DNA of 64,000 nucleotides from positions 1 through 64,000 of the forward strand of contig JAOSJO010000022.1 in assembly GCA_027494055.1 (NCBI GenBank), read 5' to 3'. The notes beneath the pieces were generated by a model. It was not told where the DNA came from, made no database searches, and worked only from the letters and a program-made list of their open reading frames with translations. This DNA comes from Anaerolineae bacterium (GTDB lineage: Bacteria > Chloroflexota > Anaerolineae > Aggregatilineales > JAFGMM01). Position numbers and translations under genes: made by a program. Of the stretch, positions 21,511 to 35,000 are shown piece after piece; the stretch's first letter is position 1; each line of letters starts with the position of its first letter.

Positions 21511-22852
21511 CTACGTTTCGGCCTGGGGCGCGTCCTCGGGCTCTGTTGGCTCGACCGGCTCCACAGTCAGGCTCAGATTATCGACCGCTGTCACGCGCAC
21601 CTTCCCCCGGCGCGGATTCGCCCGCCCTTGCTGACAGCAGCCCAGCGCTCGCCGGCGACGAACACGGTCCCCGCCGGGTCCAGATCGGTGCGCGCCTGGG
21701 CCAACTGGCCCACCATCGCCTCCGCCCCGGTGACGGGCGGATTGCGCCTCTCGACCAGGCCCCGCGAGATGAAGAACAGGAAGAGGCCCGTCAGGATCGC
21801 CGCCTGGGCGACGACGACCGGGATCGAGAGTTCGCCGAAGGGCGCAAGTTCGGGCCGGCTGAAGAGGATCAGCGCGCCGATAATCAGGGTGACGCCGGCG
21901 CTCACGGCCAGGATGCCGGTGGTGGCGGGATTCTGCGCCTCGATGATGAAGAGCACCACCGCCAGCACGATGAACGCCACCCCAAGCCAGTTGATCGGGA
22001 GCACGCCCAGCCCGTAGAGCGCGAGCACCACGCACGCGAAGCCCAGCGTCCCGGCCACCCAGCCGCCCGGCGCGCTGAACTCGACCACGAGCAGCGTGAG
22101 GCCCAGGCTCAGCAGGGTGAAGACAATCGTGGGGTCGGTGAGCACCTGGAGCACCTGCTCCAGCGGGCTGAGCGGCAGCGTCTCCAGCGGCAGGCCGGCC
22201 GTGTGCAGCGTCACCTCCTGGTCGAGCGCCACCACCGAGAAGCCGTCCAGTTGTGCGAGCAGGTCGTCCACGCTCGCCGCGATGAAGTCCACCAGCCCGG
22301 CGTCGCGCGCCTCGGTCGCGTTGACGGCGCGCGCCTCCGTGACCGTGGCGGCGGCCAGCGCCTGCGCCGTCGCGCCGCGCCGTTCCGCGAGGCGCGCGCG
22401 CGGTCGCGGCCATCACCTCCTGCGCCTTCGTTTCGGAGGTCGAGTCGAGGTCGGAGCCGTCCAGGTTGATGGGGCTGGCCGCGCCGATCACCGTCTCTGG
22501 AGCCATGGCCGCCGCGTGCCCGGCCAGGGTGATGAGCGTCCCCGCCGAGGCCGCCATCGCCCCCTGCGGCGCGACGTACACGACCACCGGCACGCGCGTG
22601 GCGCGAATCGCCTTGACAATGGCCTCAGTCACGTTGAGGCTGCCCCCGGCGTGTTGAGCCGGAGCACGACCGCCTCGGCAGCGTTCTCCTCCGCGTGGCG
22701 GATGCCGCGCTCGATGTAGCCCTGCATCACCGGCGCGACCGGCCCCTCCGCGTCGAGCTGCAGGACGAACGCGCCGGCGGCGCGGCTCTCCCCGGCAGGG
22801 CGAGCGCCGCCGCAAGCAGAAGGCACAGGAAGGCGGCTGTCCTCGCGCGCAT
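21511..22852 (-). CDS. NfeD-family membrane-bound ClpP-class serine protease (four frameshifts)
   Basis: Long-form NfeD: a signal peptide (MRARTAAFLCLLLAAALALP), a ClpP-like protease domain and a membrane domain with about five helices (TIVFTLLSLGLTLLVVEF onwards). A C-terminal OB-fold (FVAGERWAAVSKGG, KVRVTAVDNLSLTVEP) ends the protein. The nucleophile Ser is in PQGAMAASAGT. The frame breaks near 22798, 22650, 22391 and 21618; repaired length is about 446 aa. Such proteins often pair with SPFH/stomatin proteins, and one lies immediately downstream of its 5' side (23133-24181) on the same strand. Confidence 0.88.
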
Positions 22853-22891
22853 CGCTGGCGTCCTCTCACGCGGCTTTGCGGCTCTGCTTCG

Positions 22892-22897
22892 ATTATA
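22892..22897 (-). promoter_or_regulatory. -10 element for nfeD
   Basis: TATAAT on the minus strand 40 bases before the nfeD start. No good -35 is seen at standard spacing. Confidence 0.45.
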
Positions 22898-23040
22898 GCA
22901 CCAGATTCCCGGCCTCCTCGACATAATCTGAAATTGGCCGGTGCTTCGAGCCGTCATTCAGGGGGAGGATCAGAACAGGAACCAATACGGATGGAAGCAG
23001 GGTCGGATCCATGCCGGCGGCGAGACCGGGCGAACGCAAA

Positions 23041-23067
23041 CAGGGGCGACCTCATAGATCGCCCCTG
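23041..23067 (-). terminator. Rho-independent terminator after the SPFH gene
   Basis: A 9-bp stem CAGGGGCGA/TCGCCCCTG with a 9-base loop. On the minus strand it is followed by TTTGCGTT. It lies 66 bases past the stop at 23133. Confidence 0.8.
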
Positions 23068-23132
23068 ACCGCACCTTGCGATTACGCGATGCGGCTGGCC
23101 GCTGGCAAGCAGCGGCGCGCGACAGCGTGGGG

Positions 23133-24181
23133 CTAGTTCCCTCCGCCCTCGCCGTCCGACGCGGTTGGCGCGGGCGCACCCACGCTCTCCTGCCCTTCCA
23201 GCAGCGCTTGCAGGTCGAAGAGGAACGGGCTGTTGCTGGGGATGATGATGAGGCGCACGTCCGGGCCAAGTTGCTCGATGTAGCGCCACTGGATCAGGTT
23301 CGGGTTCTGGCTGATCTGCTCGTTGATGAGGCGCAGCGCCTCGGCCTCGGCCTCGGCGCGCGCGATGATGGCCTTCGCCTCGCCTTCGGCGCGCGTCACG
23401 GCGGCGTCAGCGTCACCGGCGGCGGCGCGGCGCACAGACTCGGCCTCGTTTGTGGCGCGCTGCACTTCCTGCTCGGCGATCTGCTTGCGCTCAACCGCGG
23501 CAACGAATTCCTCGCTAAACGTGATGTTGCGGATCGCGATGTCAACCAAGTCAAGCCCTTCGCTGCGCAGGCGCGGCGAGAGCGACTCAAAGATGTCGGG
23601 GCCAAGCGCCTCGCGCTGTCCGTAGACCTGGTCCACCGTCAACGCCGAGATGGTGTTGCGCACGTTATCGCGCGTGAAGGGGATCACCGCGCCCTCTTCG
23701 TAGCCGATGCGCCAGTCCCTGTAGACCTGGTTTGCCATCTCCGGCGTGATGCGGTAGATCACCGTCACATCGATACTGACCTCCTGACCGTCGCTGGTGC
23801 GCGCCTGGATCGGGGGACGACTCCCTCCCTCGGAGGGCGAAGCCATTGTCACGCTCTGGCGTTCGGTGGGGTAAATGGTCACCTGGTCAATGAAGGGAAT
23901 CACCCAGTTGATGCCAGGACCGAGCGGCACATCCACGATAGAGTCCTCGTCGCCGCCGATGGTGCGGAAGATCACGCCAACTTCCTGGGGGCAACGATAA
24001 TCAGGCCGGCGTTCATCACGCTCATGATGACGCCGCCGACGAGGCCGACGACCAACAGGATGACGCCAGGGCGCGCCGACGCGCGCCGTGATGTGGCGGA
24101 AACGGCCAGCGCGATGCCGCCGACCGCCAGCGCCCAGAAGACGAGGGCAAGAATGTTAACAATGCTGCTGATTCCGGTCAT
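23133..24181 (-). CDS. SPFH/band-7 (prohibitin/HflC-like) membrane protein (one frameshift)
   Basis: ATG 24181 follows AAGGAG. Two N-terminal hydrophobic helices (about residues 4-25 and 38-60) precede the SPFH domain (VPLGPGINWVIPFIDQV, TSDGQEVSIDVTVIYRI). A long Ala/Glu coiled coil (RAEGEAKAIIARAEAEAEAL) drives oligomerisation. The frame is lost in the C run near 23985; restoring one C reads IIVAPQEVGVIFRTIGG. Repaired length is 349 aa. Prohibitin-like proteins organise membrane microdomains and control membrane proteases. The nearby NfeD protease fits that pairing. Confidence 0.92.
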
Positions 24182-24477
24182 GTTTGTGCTATCTCCTTAT
24201 CGTTCGACACTGTGCAATCACAGATTCGTTTTCAAACCATCCCTGGTTTGATTGTATCGCATCTTCCACGCCCAGACCGGCCAGGGCAGCCAAACCCGGT
24301 CGTTTCTTATCCCATTCTTACCTGCCGGCCAGGCCCTTGCGCGCCATACGTCTTCATCTTATGTGCGTCGGACGACCGCGAGAACCCCAATAAATGGGCG
24401 TTGGCCGCCCTGCGCACACGAGGCAAAGGCGTCACGGGCTGGGGCGGGCAACCCGCCGCTGCGCGCGCCGCGCGGCG
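24182..24477. other. Spacer between SPFH gene and aldo/keto reductase
   Basis: 296 bases without a supported gene. A minus-strand TACAAT at 24256-24251 could be the -10 of the SPFH gene; the -35 is not clear. Confidence 0.4.
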
Positions 24478-25449
24478 CTACTGCGACCACGACGTGGGCA
24501 CGCGGTCCCACCGGTGGGCGCGCAGCTTCGCCACCAGGTCGTCAGCGAGCGGTCCGGCGTCGCTGGTCACGATGTTCATCTCGACATGGTGGAGCTTGCG
24601 CATCCCTGGGATGATCGTGCTCACGGTACCGTTCGCCAGGATGAAGCGCAGCGCCATCTCGGCCATGGTCATGCCGTCGGGCACCAGCGGGCGCAGCGCC
24701 TCCACACGGTCCACCGTCGCGTCCAGGTTCTCCGGCACGAAGTAGCTGTTGCGCCAGTCACCCTTAGGCCAGCGCGTCTCTTTGGTCAGGTTGCCGATCA
24801 GGCTGCCCTCGTCGAAGGGGACGCGCGCAATAACGGCGACATCCAGTTCGTCACACACCGGGAAGAGTCCGTCCTCCGGGTTCTGGTCGAAGATGTTGTA
24901 GATCACCTGCACGGCGTCCACGTGGCCGGTGCGCAGCGCCTTGACGACGTTGGCCGGCTCCCACCGGTCCACGCTGATGCCGAACGCCTTGATCTTCCCC
25001 TGCTGCTTGAGGTCCTCGGCGGCGCGCTGCCACTGCTCGTCGTCCGCCCAGGTATCGTCCCAGGTGTGAAGCTGGATCAGATCGACGTGGTCCATGCCCA
25101 GGTTCTTGAGCGTGCGCTCCGTGTACTCGACGATGTGCGCGTAGGGGTAGCAGTCGTCGAGCGCGTACGTCGGCTCGGCCGGCCATTTGGAATTCTTCGG
25201 CGGGACCTTGCTGGCCGTGAACAGAATCTTGTCCGGGTGGGCGCGGACCAACTGCCCCAACAGGCGCTCGCTGTGACCCGCGCCATAGGCCCAGGCGGTA
25301 TCGAAGAAGTTGCAGCCCAACTCGACGGCGCGCTGGAGCGACTGCATCGACTCCGCGTCGTCGGAGCCGGTCCAGCCCCCCATGCCCCACATGCCGTAGC
25401 CAATATCGCTGACGTTCCAGCCGGTACGGCCAAACCTGCGGTAACGCAT
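24478..25449 (-). CDS. Aldo/keto reductase
   Basis: NAD(P)H-dependent oxidoreductase with the AKR TIM barrel, 323 aa. Catalytic tetrad candidates are Asp in FFDTAWAYG, Tyr five residues later, Lys in TASKVPP and His in IQLHTW. The cofactor end (STIIPGMRK) is present. Two adjacent ATGs open the frame; AGGAGG lies 6 bases before the second (25449) but only 3 before the first, so I chose the second. The tyrosine-containing YGAGHSE motif is typical of the AKR5/YajO-like groups. The substrate cannot be deduced. The sequence is intact. Confidence 0.92.
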   Translation of the reverse strand: MRYRRFGRTGWNVSDIGYGMWGMGGWTGSDDAESMQSLQRAVELGCNFFDTAWAYGAGHSERLLGQLVRAHPDKILFTASKVPPKNSKWPAEPTYALDDCYPYAHIVEYTERTLKNLGMDHVDLIQLHTWDDTWADDEQWQRAAEDLKQQGKIKAFGISVDRWEPANVVKALRTGHVDAVQVIYNIFDQNPEDGLFPVCDELDVAVIARVPFDEGSLIGNLTKETRWPKGDWRNSYFVPENLDATVDRVEALRPLVPDGMTMAEMALRFILANGTVSTIIPGMRKLHHVEMNIVTSDAGPLADDLVAKLRAHRWDRVPTSWSQ

Positions 25450-25579
25450 CATCTCCCTCCTCGTGTCGCTGTGTCTGTAGGACTATTGTACCGGGTTGTT
25501 GGGCGGCTTGCATGGCGCGCGGCGGCGACCATCGACAGCAGACGCAGACGTGGGGTAAGATGACGCCCGGAGGCGCGGC

Positions 25580-26237
25580 ATGACGCTCGAACGGCTGTGG
25601 TGGGCGCTGGTCCGGTTTGGTTTCCGGCTGCTCTATAACGAGCTGGCCTTCACCTACGACCTGGTAAGCCGGGTCGTCTCGCTCGGCCAGTGGCGCGCGT
25701 GGCAGCGCGCGGCGTTTTCCCTATCTGGACGCCGCGCCCGGCGACATCGTGCTGGAGATTGCGCACGGCACCGGCGACATGCAGCTTGACCTGCGCGCCG
25801 CCGGGGTGCGCACGGTCGGCCTGGACCGGTCGCCGCACATGGGGCGCATCGCGCGGCGCAAGCTGGCGGGGCAGGGCTTCCGTGCGCGGCTGGTGCGCGC
25901 CGACGCGATGGCGCTACCCTTCGGTAACGCGCGCTTCCCCGCCGTCGTGAGCACCTTCCCCACCAACTTCATCGGGCACCCGCGCACGCTGGCGGAGATT
26001 CGCCGCGTGCTTCGCCCCGGCGGGCGGCTGGTGATCGTAATGAACGGGCAGCTTACCGGCGCGGGGCCGGTACCGCGCCTGCTGGAGCTTGCCTACCGCG
26101 TCACCGGGCAGCGCGACCCCTGGCCGGTGGACGGCATCCTGGCGCAGTTCCGCGAGGCCGGGCTGCCGGCCGAGTCCGTGAGCCGCGCGCTGCCGGTTAG
26201 CGCGGTATCGCTGATCGTGGCGCAGCGGGCGGACTGA
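25580..26237 (+). CDS. Class I SAM-dependent methyltransferase (one frameshift)
   Basis: About 218 aa. Motif I is VLEIAHGTGDMQ (family ExGxGxG, here HGTG), motif II acid is GLDRSP, and LRPGGRLVIVM is the usual methyltransferase strand. An amphipathic N-terminus (LVRFGFRLLYNELAFTYDLVS) suggests membrane association. One extra T in the run at 25715-25718 splits the frame between WQRAAF and PYLDAAPGD. Small-molecule or lipid methylation is likely, and the UbiE/quinone type is a possibility. It stands alone, diverging from the reductase. Confidence 0.85.
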
Positions 26238-26344
26238 CGCCGCCAGACCCATTTTCACCCATTTTCATGGAAAATTCGCGCGCCCGTTCGAGCGGCGGCG
26301 TGACGGCGTGGTAAGATAAAGAGGGCCACTGCCGCGAAAAACGA

Positions 26345-26373
26345 TTGTGCCGCGCACGTAATGCGCCTATAAT
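26345..26373 (+). promoter_or_regulatory. Promoter of the Ser/Thr kinase operon
   Basis: TTGTGC (26345-26350), exactly 17 bases, then TATAAT (26368-26373). It lies 76 bases upstream of the first kinase start. Confidence 0.75.
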
Positions 26374-26448
26374 CGTCACGGGGCGCGCCACGTATGACGG
26401 CGTTGTTTCATATGGCATTATCCACCGCGCGAGCCTGAGGAACCTTCG

Positions 26449-29400
26449 TTGAGCAACCTCGATAACTTCATTGGCCGCGTTATCGGCGGGCGCTATGAGA
26501 TCATCAGCCTCCTCGGCAGCGGAGGCATGGCGGAGGTATACAAGGCGCGCCACCTTCAGCTTGACCGGCCCGTCGCCCTGAAGCTGATGCACAGCTTCCT
26601 CGCCACCGACGAGCGGTTCCGCGAGCGCTTCGAGCGCGAGGCGCGCGCCGTCGCCCGCCTGCGCCACCCCAACATCGTCCAGGTCTACGACTTCGACTTC
26701 GCCCCCGAAAACCGCCTGTACTACATGGTCATGGAGTACATCGACGGCCCGACGCTGCGCGAGCGGCTGGACGTGCTGTCGGAACAGGGCAAGCTGCTGC
26801 CGCTCGACGAGGTGATCCACATCGTCACCGATGTGGGCAGGGCGCTGTCTTACGCCTACGCCCGCGAGGGCATGATCCACCGCGACGTGAAGCCCGCCAA
26901 CGTGATGATCGACTCCGACGGGCGCGTGGTGCTCACCGACTTCGGCATCGTCAAGATTGCGGGCGGCGGCACCACGCTCACGGCCAGCGGCGTGATGATG
27001 GGCACGCCGTCGTACATGGCCCCAGAGCAGGGCCTCGGCCAGTCGGGCGATCACCGCGCCGACATCTACTCGCTCGGCGTGATGCTCTACCAGATGGCGA
27101 CCGGCAAGCTGCCCTACGAGGCCGACACGCCGCTCGCGGTCGTGCTCAAACACGTCAACGACCCGCTCCCCCCACCCATCGCCGTGAACCCGTCCATCCC
27201 GCGCGGCCTCGAAGTGGTCATCTACCGCGCGATGGCAAAATCCGCCGAGGAACGCTACCAGAGCGTTGACGACCTGATCGGCGACCTGCACAACCTCGAT
27301 GCGCTCGCCCACGCCGCGCTGCCGGCGCAGCCGGGCGCGCTCCCCGACGAGACGACAAAGTCCGCCGGCCCGGAGACCGCCGTGGACCTCCACACGCCGC
27401 CGCCGGGCGCGCCCATCGTCGCCGAGCCGACCAGGCCGGGCGCGGCCCCGCCGACTGTCGCCGGGCCGGCGCGGACTCAGCGGTCGATCTGGCTCTTCGG
27501 CGCGATTGGCATTGTCGCCATCGTGGTGGTCGCCATCCTCGCGTTCGCGCTGGGCCGTGGCGGCGGCCTCTCTGACGCGGACGCAACCGCAACCGGGCAG
27601 GCCTTCGCCGGCCAGACCGGGACCGCCGTCGCCGACGCCGGGGCGACGCAGGCCGCCGCGACGCAACTGGCGCTCGCCGCGCTGCCGACCGACACCCCGA
27701 CGACCGAACCGCCCTCGGAGACGGTCGCGCCCACACAGACTGAAGCGCCCACGCACACCGACACGGCGACGCCGCCCGAACCGTCACCCACCCCTGGCGC
27801 GACGCACACCGAAGCGCCCGCGCTCACGGACACGCCGGTCCTCGCCGACACGCTCCCGCCCGCCGCTGACGCCGTGACGGCGACTGAGACACCCACGCCG
27901 TCCCCCTCCGACACGCACACCGCCACGGTCACCGAGACGCCCACAGTCACCGACACGCCCACGCCGTCGCGCACCCCCACGCCGGCGACGCCGGTCATCG
28001 AGGTGGTGCGGATGATCGCGGTGCGCAGCGGGCCGGGGTCGCAGTACCCGGTGGTGGCGAACATCGGGACCGACGAGCGCATGGACCTCACCGGCATCAG
28101 CGAGGACGGCGCGTGGTACCAGGTGATTCTCCCCGACGGCGCGCTGGGCTGGCTGTCGGCGTCGGCGCGCGGCATCCTGGTCAACGCCTACGGCGACCTG
28201 AACGTGGTCCCCATCGTCACGCCAACGCTGACGCCGACCGAGACGCCAACAGACACACCCACCGCGACGCACACGCCAAGCGGGACGCCCACCGACACGC
28301 CCACGCCGACGGACACGCCGACCGATACACCGACCGCGACGGACACCCCGTCGGACACGCCCACGCCTTCGGACACGCCGACCGACACGCCCACCGCCAC
28401 GCATACCCCGTCGGACACGCCCACGCCTTCGGACACGCCGACCGACACGCCCACTGCGACGCACACGCCGTCAGACACGCCCACGCCTTCGGACACGCCG
28501 ACCGACACGCCCACTGCGACGCACACGCCGTCAGACACGCCGACCGATACGCCGACCGCCACGCACACGCCATCGGAAACGCCCACGGCAACCGACAGGC
28601 CGACGCTGACGCCAACGGACACGCCGACCAGCACACCCACGGCAACCGATACGCCAACCGCGACGCACACGCCGTCGGACACACCCACGCCGTCCGATAC
28701 CCCGACGCCCACGCCCGACCTGGCGGCCACAGGCGTCCAGCTCACGTTGGAGGCGCTCGCGACCATCCAGGAGGGCACGCTCGCGGCGCTGGCGACCCTG
28801 GCGGCGGCGACCAACACGCCGACCGCGACGCCAACGCCCAACCTCACGGCGACGTACTTCGCGTGTCGCTGGCTGTGGGACATGACGGCGCGGGAGCACG
28901 AGAACCTGGTGTGGGTCCCCACCGAGTGGGGCTTCACGCAGACCTTCGTCTTTGAGAACACGGGCACGTGCGCGTGGCCGGCGGGCACGCGCCTCGTCTA
29001 CATGTCGGGCGCGCAACTGGGCGGCCCCGCTCAGGTCGAAGTGCGCGATCCAGAAGGCGACTGGGCGCGCGCTGATGCGTTGCAGGTCCCGCCCGGCGGG
29101 CAAGGGCGCGTGGTCCTGCCGCTGCGGACCGATACCGAGCAGGGCGACCTGTGGAGCCGGTGGGCGCTGGCGCTCCCCGACGGGCAGCGCGTCGGCCCGC
29201 TGGTGAGCTTCGGCGTCCACGTCTACGACCTCGCCGTCGAGCAGCAGCCGACGGCGACCTCGCGCCCCGCGCTGCCCTCGCTGCTCGACACGCCGACAGC
29301 GCCGCCCGCAGAAGGCCCGGTGGCGATTGTCAATGTCACCGGGACCGCGAACCTGCGGTCGGGGCCGGGCACGGAGTACACCATCGCCGGCGGGGCGGCC

Positions 29401-29973
29401 GGCGGCCAGCGCCTGCCCATCATCGCGCAGGCCAATGACAACAGCAACAGAGTGTGGTATCTTGTCGAGCAGGCCGACGGCGCGCCGGCATGGGTCGCAT
29501 CGTGGATCGTTGTGGTCGAGCCGCCTGACGCCGAGATCGGGCCGGCGGCGACCGTGCCCGCGCCGCCCGTCTGGCAGCCGCCGACACAACCCGCGGCCAC
29601 GCAGCCGGGCGGAACGCAGCCAGGCGGGGCGCAGCCAACCACAACGCCGGGCGGCGGCCAGCAAGGCGAGCCGCTGGGCTTCTACCCGAACATCGGCACG
29701 TGCGCCTACGCGGGCGACGACTACGACTGCCTGGTGAACGTCCACATCTACGGTGGGACGCCGCCCTACACGCTGTGGTACCAGGGACAGCGCTATTACG
29801 GCGCTTCGCCACTAGAGATTTCAGTGCGCTGGCGGCGGTGCGACATTGCATTCTTCGAGATCAGGGTCCACGATGAGAGCGGCATCCCTGAAAATGACAA
29901 GATACAATCCTTCTCGATTGACCCCGCCACCTACGCCGACCGCTTCCCTGGCGGCCTTTGCCAGTTGCCGTAG
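26449..29973 (+). CDS. Transmembrane Ser/Thr protein kinase with two SH3b domains and an NBR1-Ig-like domain (kinase 1)
   Basis: 1174 aa, intact, start TTG with GAGGAA upstream. The PknB-type kinase domain (1-270) has [10 protein letters not shown], Lys45 (VALKLM), [14 protein letters not shown] and MAPEQ. A single transmembrane helix lies at about 345-365. Outside are a Thr/Pro stalk, an SH3b domain (about 515-583, [12 protein letters not shown]), and a TPTDTPT tract (584-754). An NBR1-Ig-like domain (about 803-929, [16 protein letters not shown]) and a second SH3b (957-1023, [14 protein letters not shown]) follow. The protein ends in a C-terminal module with four Cys. Such kinases sense wall fragments or other extracellular ligands and phosphorylate cytoplasmic targets. 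First of three kinases in a row. Confidence 0.92.
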   Translation: MSNLDNFIGRVIGGRYEIISLLGSGGMAEVYKARHLQLDRPVALKLMHSFLATDERFRERFEREARAVARLRHPNIVQVYDFDFAPENRLYYMVMEYIDGPTLRERLDVLSEQGKLLPLDEVIHIVTDVGRALSYAYAREGMIHRDVKPANVMIDSDGRVVLTDFGIVKIAGGGTTLTASGVMMGTPSYMAPEQGLGQSGDHRADIYSLGVMLYQMATGKLPYEADTPLAVVLKHVNDPLPPPIAVNPSIPRGLEVVIYRAMAKSAEERYQSVDDLIGDLHNLDALAHAALPAQPGALPDETTKSAGPETAVDLHTPPPGAPIVAEPTRPGAAPPTVAGPARTQRSIWLFGAIGIVAIVVVAILAFALGRGGGLSDADATATGQAFAGQTGTAVADAGATQAAATQLALAALPTDTPTTEPPSETVAPTQTEAPTHTDTATPPEPSPTPGATHTEAPALTDTPVLADTLPPAADAVTATETPTPSPSDTHTATVTETPTVTDTPTPSRTPTPATPVIEVVRMIAVRSGPGSQYPVVANIGTDERMDLTGISEDGAWYQVILPDGALGWLSASARGILVNAYGDLNVVPIVTPTLTPTETPTDTPTATHTPSGTPTDTPTPTDTPTDTPTATDTPSDTPTPSDTPTDTPTATHTPSDTPTPSDTPTDTPTATHTPSDTPTPSDTPTDTPTATHTPSDTPTDTPTATHTPSETPTATDRPTLTPTDTPTSTPTATDTPTATHTPSDTPTPSDTPTPTPDLAATGVQLTLEALATIQEGTLAALATLAAATNTPTATPTPNLTATYFACRWLWDMTAREHENLVWVPTEWGFTQTFVFENTGTCAWPAGTRLVYMSGAQLGGPAQVEVRDPEGDWARADALQVPPGGQGRVVLPLRTDTEQGDLWSRWALALPDGQRVGPLVSFGVHVYDLAVEQQPTATSRPALPSLLDTPTAPPAEGPVAIVNVTGTANLRSGPGTEYTIAGGAAGGQRLPIIAQANDNSNRVWYLVEQADGAPAWVASWIVVVEPPDAEIGPAATVPAPPVWQPPTQPAATQPGGTQPGGAQPTTTPGGGQQGEPLGFYPNIGTCAYAGDDYDCLVNVHIYGGTPPYTLWYQGQRYYGASPLEISVRWRRCDIAFFEIRVHDESGIPENDKIQSFSIDPATYADRFPGGLCQLP
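28321..28560 (+). repeat. 60-nt tandem repeat in the kinase 1 stalk
   Basis: Four 60-nt units starting at 28321, 28381, 28441 and 28501 encode near-identical 20-aa [14 protein letters not shown]-type blocks. This is coding low complexity, not an intergenic array. Confidence 0.9.
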
Positions 29974-30028
29974 CGCGGCGCTTGGCGCACGACGAGAGAT
30001 CGCAACCGAGCGAAACTGAGGGGACATC

Positions 30029-32001
<1,973 letters not shown>

Positions 32002-32054
32002 GACGCCGCTGCGCCGTCGTGTAAGTCTCGAAGTCGTGACATTGAGCAGGTATC

Positions 32055-35000
32055 GTGCCAGAAGATCGCACAGGGCGTTTCCTCGGTAAATACGAGATCA
32101 TTGAGCGCCTGGGGCGGGGGGGAATGGCGGAGGTCTTGCGCGCCTACCACCCCGCCCTGGACCGTTTTGTCGCCATCAAGTTGCTGCACCCCTTTCTGGC
32201 CGACGACCCCGATTTCAAGCGGCGCTTCGAGGGTGAGGCGCAGAACATCGCCAAGCTGCGCCATCCCAACATCGTCCAGGTGTACGACTTCGAGTTCGAC
32301 GAGGCGAACGAGTCGTACTACATGGTGATGGAACTCATCAACGGCCCGACGCTCAAGGACATGCTGTTCGACATGGCGAGCGCAGGCAGGCGGCTGCCGC
32401 TGGAGGAGTCGCTGCGCATCTGCCGTGACATCGGCCAGGCGCTCGCCTACGCGCACGCGCGCGACATGATCCACCGCGACGTGAAGCCGGCCAACATCAT
32501 GCACGATGTCGAGAACCGCCGCTACGTCCTGACCGACTTCGGCATCGCCAAGATCGTCACCGGCTCGCACGGCACCGCCACCACCGGCCTGCTCGGCACG
32601 CCGGCGTACATGTCGCCAGAGCAGGCGCTGGGCGAACCCGGCGACGAGCGCTCCGATCTCTACTCCCTGGGGGTGATCCTCTACCAGCTCTGCACCGGTC
32701 GCCTGCCCTACGACGCTGAGACGCCGCTGGCGATTGTGCTCAAACACGTCAACGACCCCATCCCCAACCCGCGCGACCTCAACCCGGACCTGCCCGAAAG
32801 CGTCGAGAAGATCATCTGCCGCGCCATGGCGAAGCTCCCCGAAGAGCGCTACCAGAGCGCGCAGGACATGGTCAACCACCTGGAAGACCTGGACCGCGCC
32901 GCCCGGATGCCCGTCCCGACCGACACGGCGCTGTCGAGCCGCGACGACACCATCCAGGTTGTGACGGGCAGCACGCCCGTCCTCCCTGAGGCCAGCATCC
33001 CCGCCGCGCGGCGGCGTCCCTGGGTGGGCCTCGGCGCGCTGGCGTTGATCGCGCTGCTGGCGCTGGTGGGCGTCGCCGTCGTGCCCAGCTTGCTCAACGG
33101 CGGCAGCCCCACGCCCGCGACGCCGCCAACCGCCACGCCGGCCACCCCCACGCCCGACCTGACCGGCACCGCCGACCGCGTGACGCTCAACGCCCTGGTC
33201 AACGCCTTCGCCACGCAGACCGTCGCCGCCTCGGAGACCCTGGCCGCCGAGACGGCGCTCGCGCTGACCGTCACCGACACGCCGACCGTCACGCCAACCG
33301 AGACGCCGACCCCGTCACCGACCGCGTTGCCGACGGCGACCAGCACGCCCACCCTCACCGTCACGCCCTCGCCCACCCGGACCGGCACGCCGGCGGCGAC
33401 CGCAACCCCCACCGCGATTCCCGCCGCCGCGGTGCTCGACCATCCGGAGGCGGTGTTGGGCGTGGCCTTCAGCCCGGACGGGGCGCGCGTGGCGACCGCA
33501 GGGGCCGACGGCCTGCTGCGGCTGTGGGAGGTCGAGACCGGCGCGCGCGTGCGCGTCTTCCGGGGGCACGAGGGCGCGGTCAACGCGGTCGCGTTCAGCC
33601 CGGTCGCGCGGCAGATCGCCTCGGCGGGCGCGGATGGCACGGTGCGCCTGTGGGACGAGCAGTCCGGCGCGCTATTGGCGACCCTCCAGGGCCATGAGGG
33701 AGCCGTGAACCGGATCGCCTTCAACCTGTACGCCACCCGCCTCGCCTCGGCGGGCGCGGACGGCGTGGTGCGCCTGTGGGATGGGGTCATGCTCCAGTCT
33801 GGGACGGGGCCGAGCGTCACCGAAGACACCGAGTTCAACCCCCTGATCGCCGTGCTCGAAGGGCACGAGGGGCGGATCACGGACATCGCCTTCAGCCCCG
33901 ACGGCACGATGCTGGCCTCGGCGGGCGCGGACGGCGCGATCCGCCTATGGGACGCGGTCACAGGGGCGCGGGCGCGCGTCATCGAGGCCCACGACGGGGC
34001 GGTGAACGACATCGCGTTCAGCCCGCCTGAGGGCAGCGTCCTCGCCTCCGCCGGGGAGGACGGCGCGATCCGCCTGTGGGACGGGCTGACGGGCGAGCCG
34101 CTGGCCGAGTTCCCCGCGCTCGACCGCGCCGTCGCGCGGCTGGCGTACAACCCCACCGGCAGCATGATCGGCTCTGTGGGCGCGGATGGCGCGGTGCGGC
34201 TGTGGAACGCGACGACCGGCGAGCAGTTGGCGCTGCTGGAGCGCCACGGCGGCCCGGTCGTGCGGCTCGCGTTCAGCCCGGACGACATCCGGCTGGCCTC
34301 CGGCGGCGCAGACGGGTCGCTCCACCTGTGGAGCCGGCAGACCAACCAGTGGCTCGCGACGTTCGGCCGGCACACCGCCGAAGTGACCGCGCTGGCCTTC
34401 TCGCAGAACAGCATGTGGGTCGCGTCAGCCAGCGCCGACGGCACCGCGCGGATCTGGCCCGTGCCCGACGCGCGCCCGGTCATCATCCAGCCCACGCGCG
34501 CGCCGTCGCCCACGCCGACGTCGGCCTTCACGCCCACGCCCAACATGACGGCCACCGTCGCCGCGTGCGTCTACGACTATGAGCTGGTCGCGCGCGATTA
34601 CGACCCGTCATACGAGCTATTCGAAGGCCAGTTCTACATCCCGATCCGCGCGCCGTTCACCGCTTCGCTCACACTCCGCAACACCGGCGAGTGCGACTGG
34701 GAACGCTACACGGAATTGGTGTTCGGCGAGGGCGAGCCGTTCAACGCCCCGGAGTCGGTGCTCATCCCGACCATCGTGCGCGTCGGCGAGGAATACACGT
34801 TCACCATCGCGATGCAGGCCCCGCCGCGCAACCGCCCGCACACCGGCACGTGGATACTGCGCACGCCGGCGGGCTTCCAGGTGGGCGCGCCGCTCGAAAT
34901 CACGATCTACGCCTACTACGTCAGCGACGCCGGCAGCGCGGTCACGCCGCCGCCCCCTGAGGGCGAGCCAGAGAACACGCCCGGCGGCCCGCTCCAGTTC

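Noticed and set aside
28321-28560. 60-nt regular repeats as a possible CRISPR array
   Set aside because: Units are adjacent with no unique spacers and are in frame within a kinase stalk. No cas genes are in the window.
28188-28988. Long minus-strand frame of repeated Val/Gly/Ser opposite the kinase 1 stalk
   Set aside because: It is the antisense of TPTDTP-coding repeats with no start signals; the plus strand codes a complete kinase.
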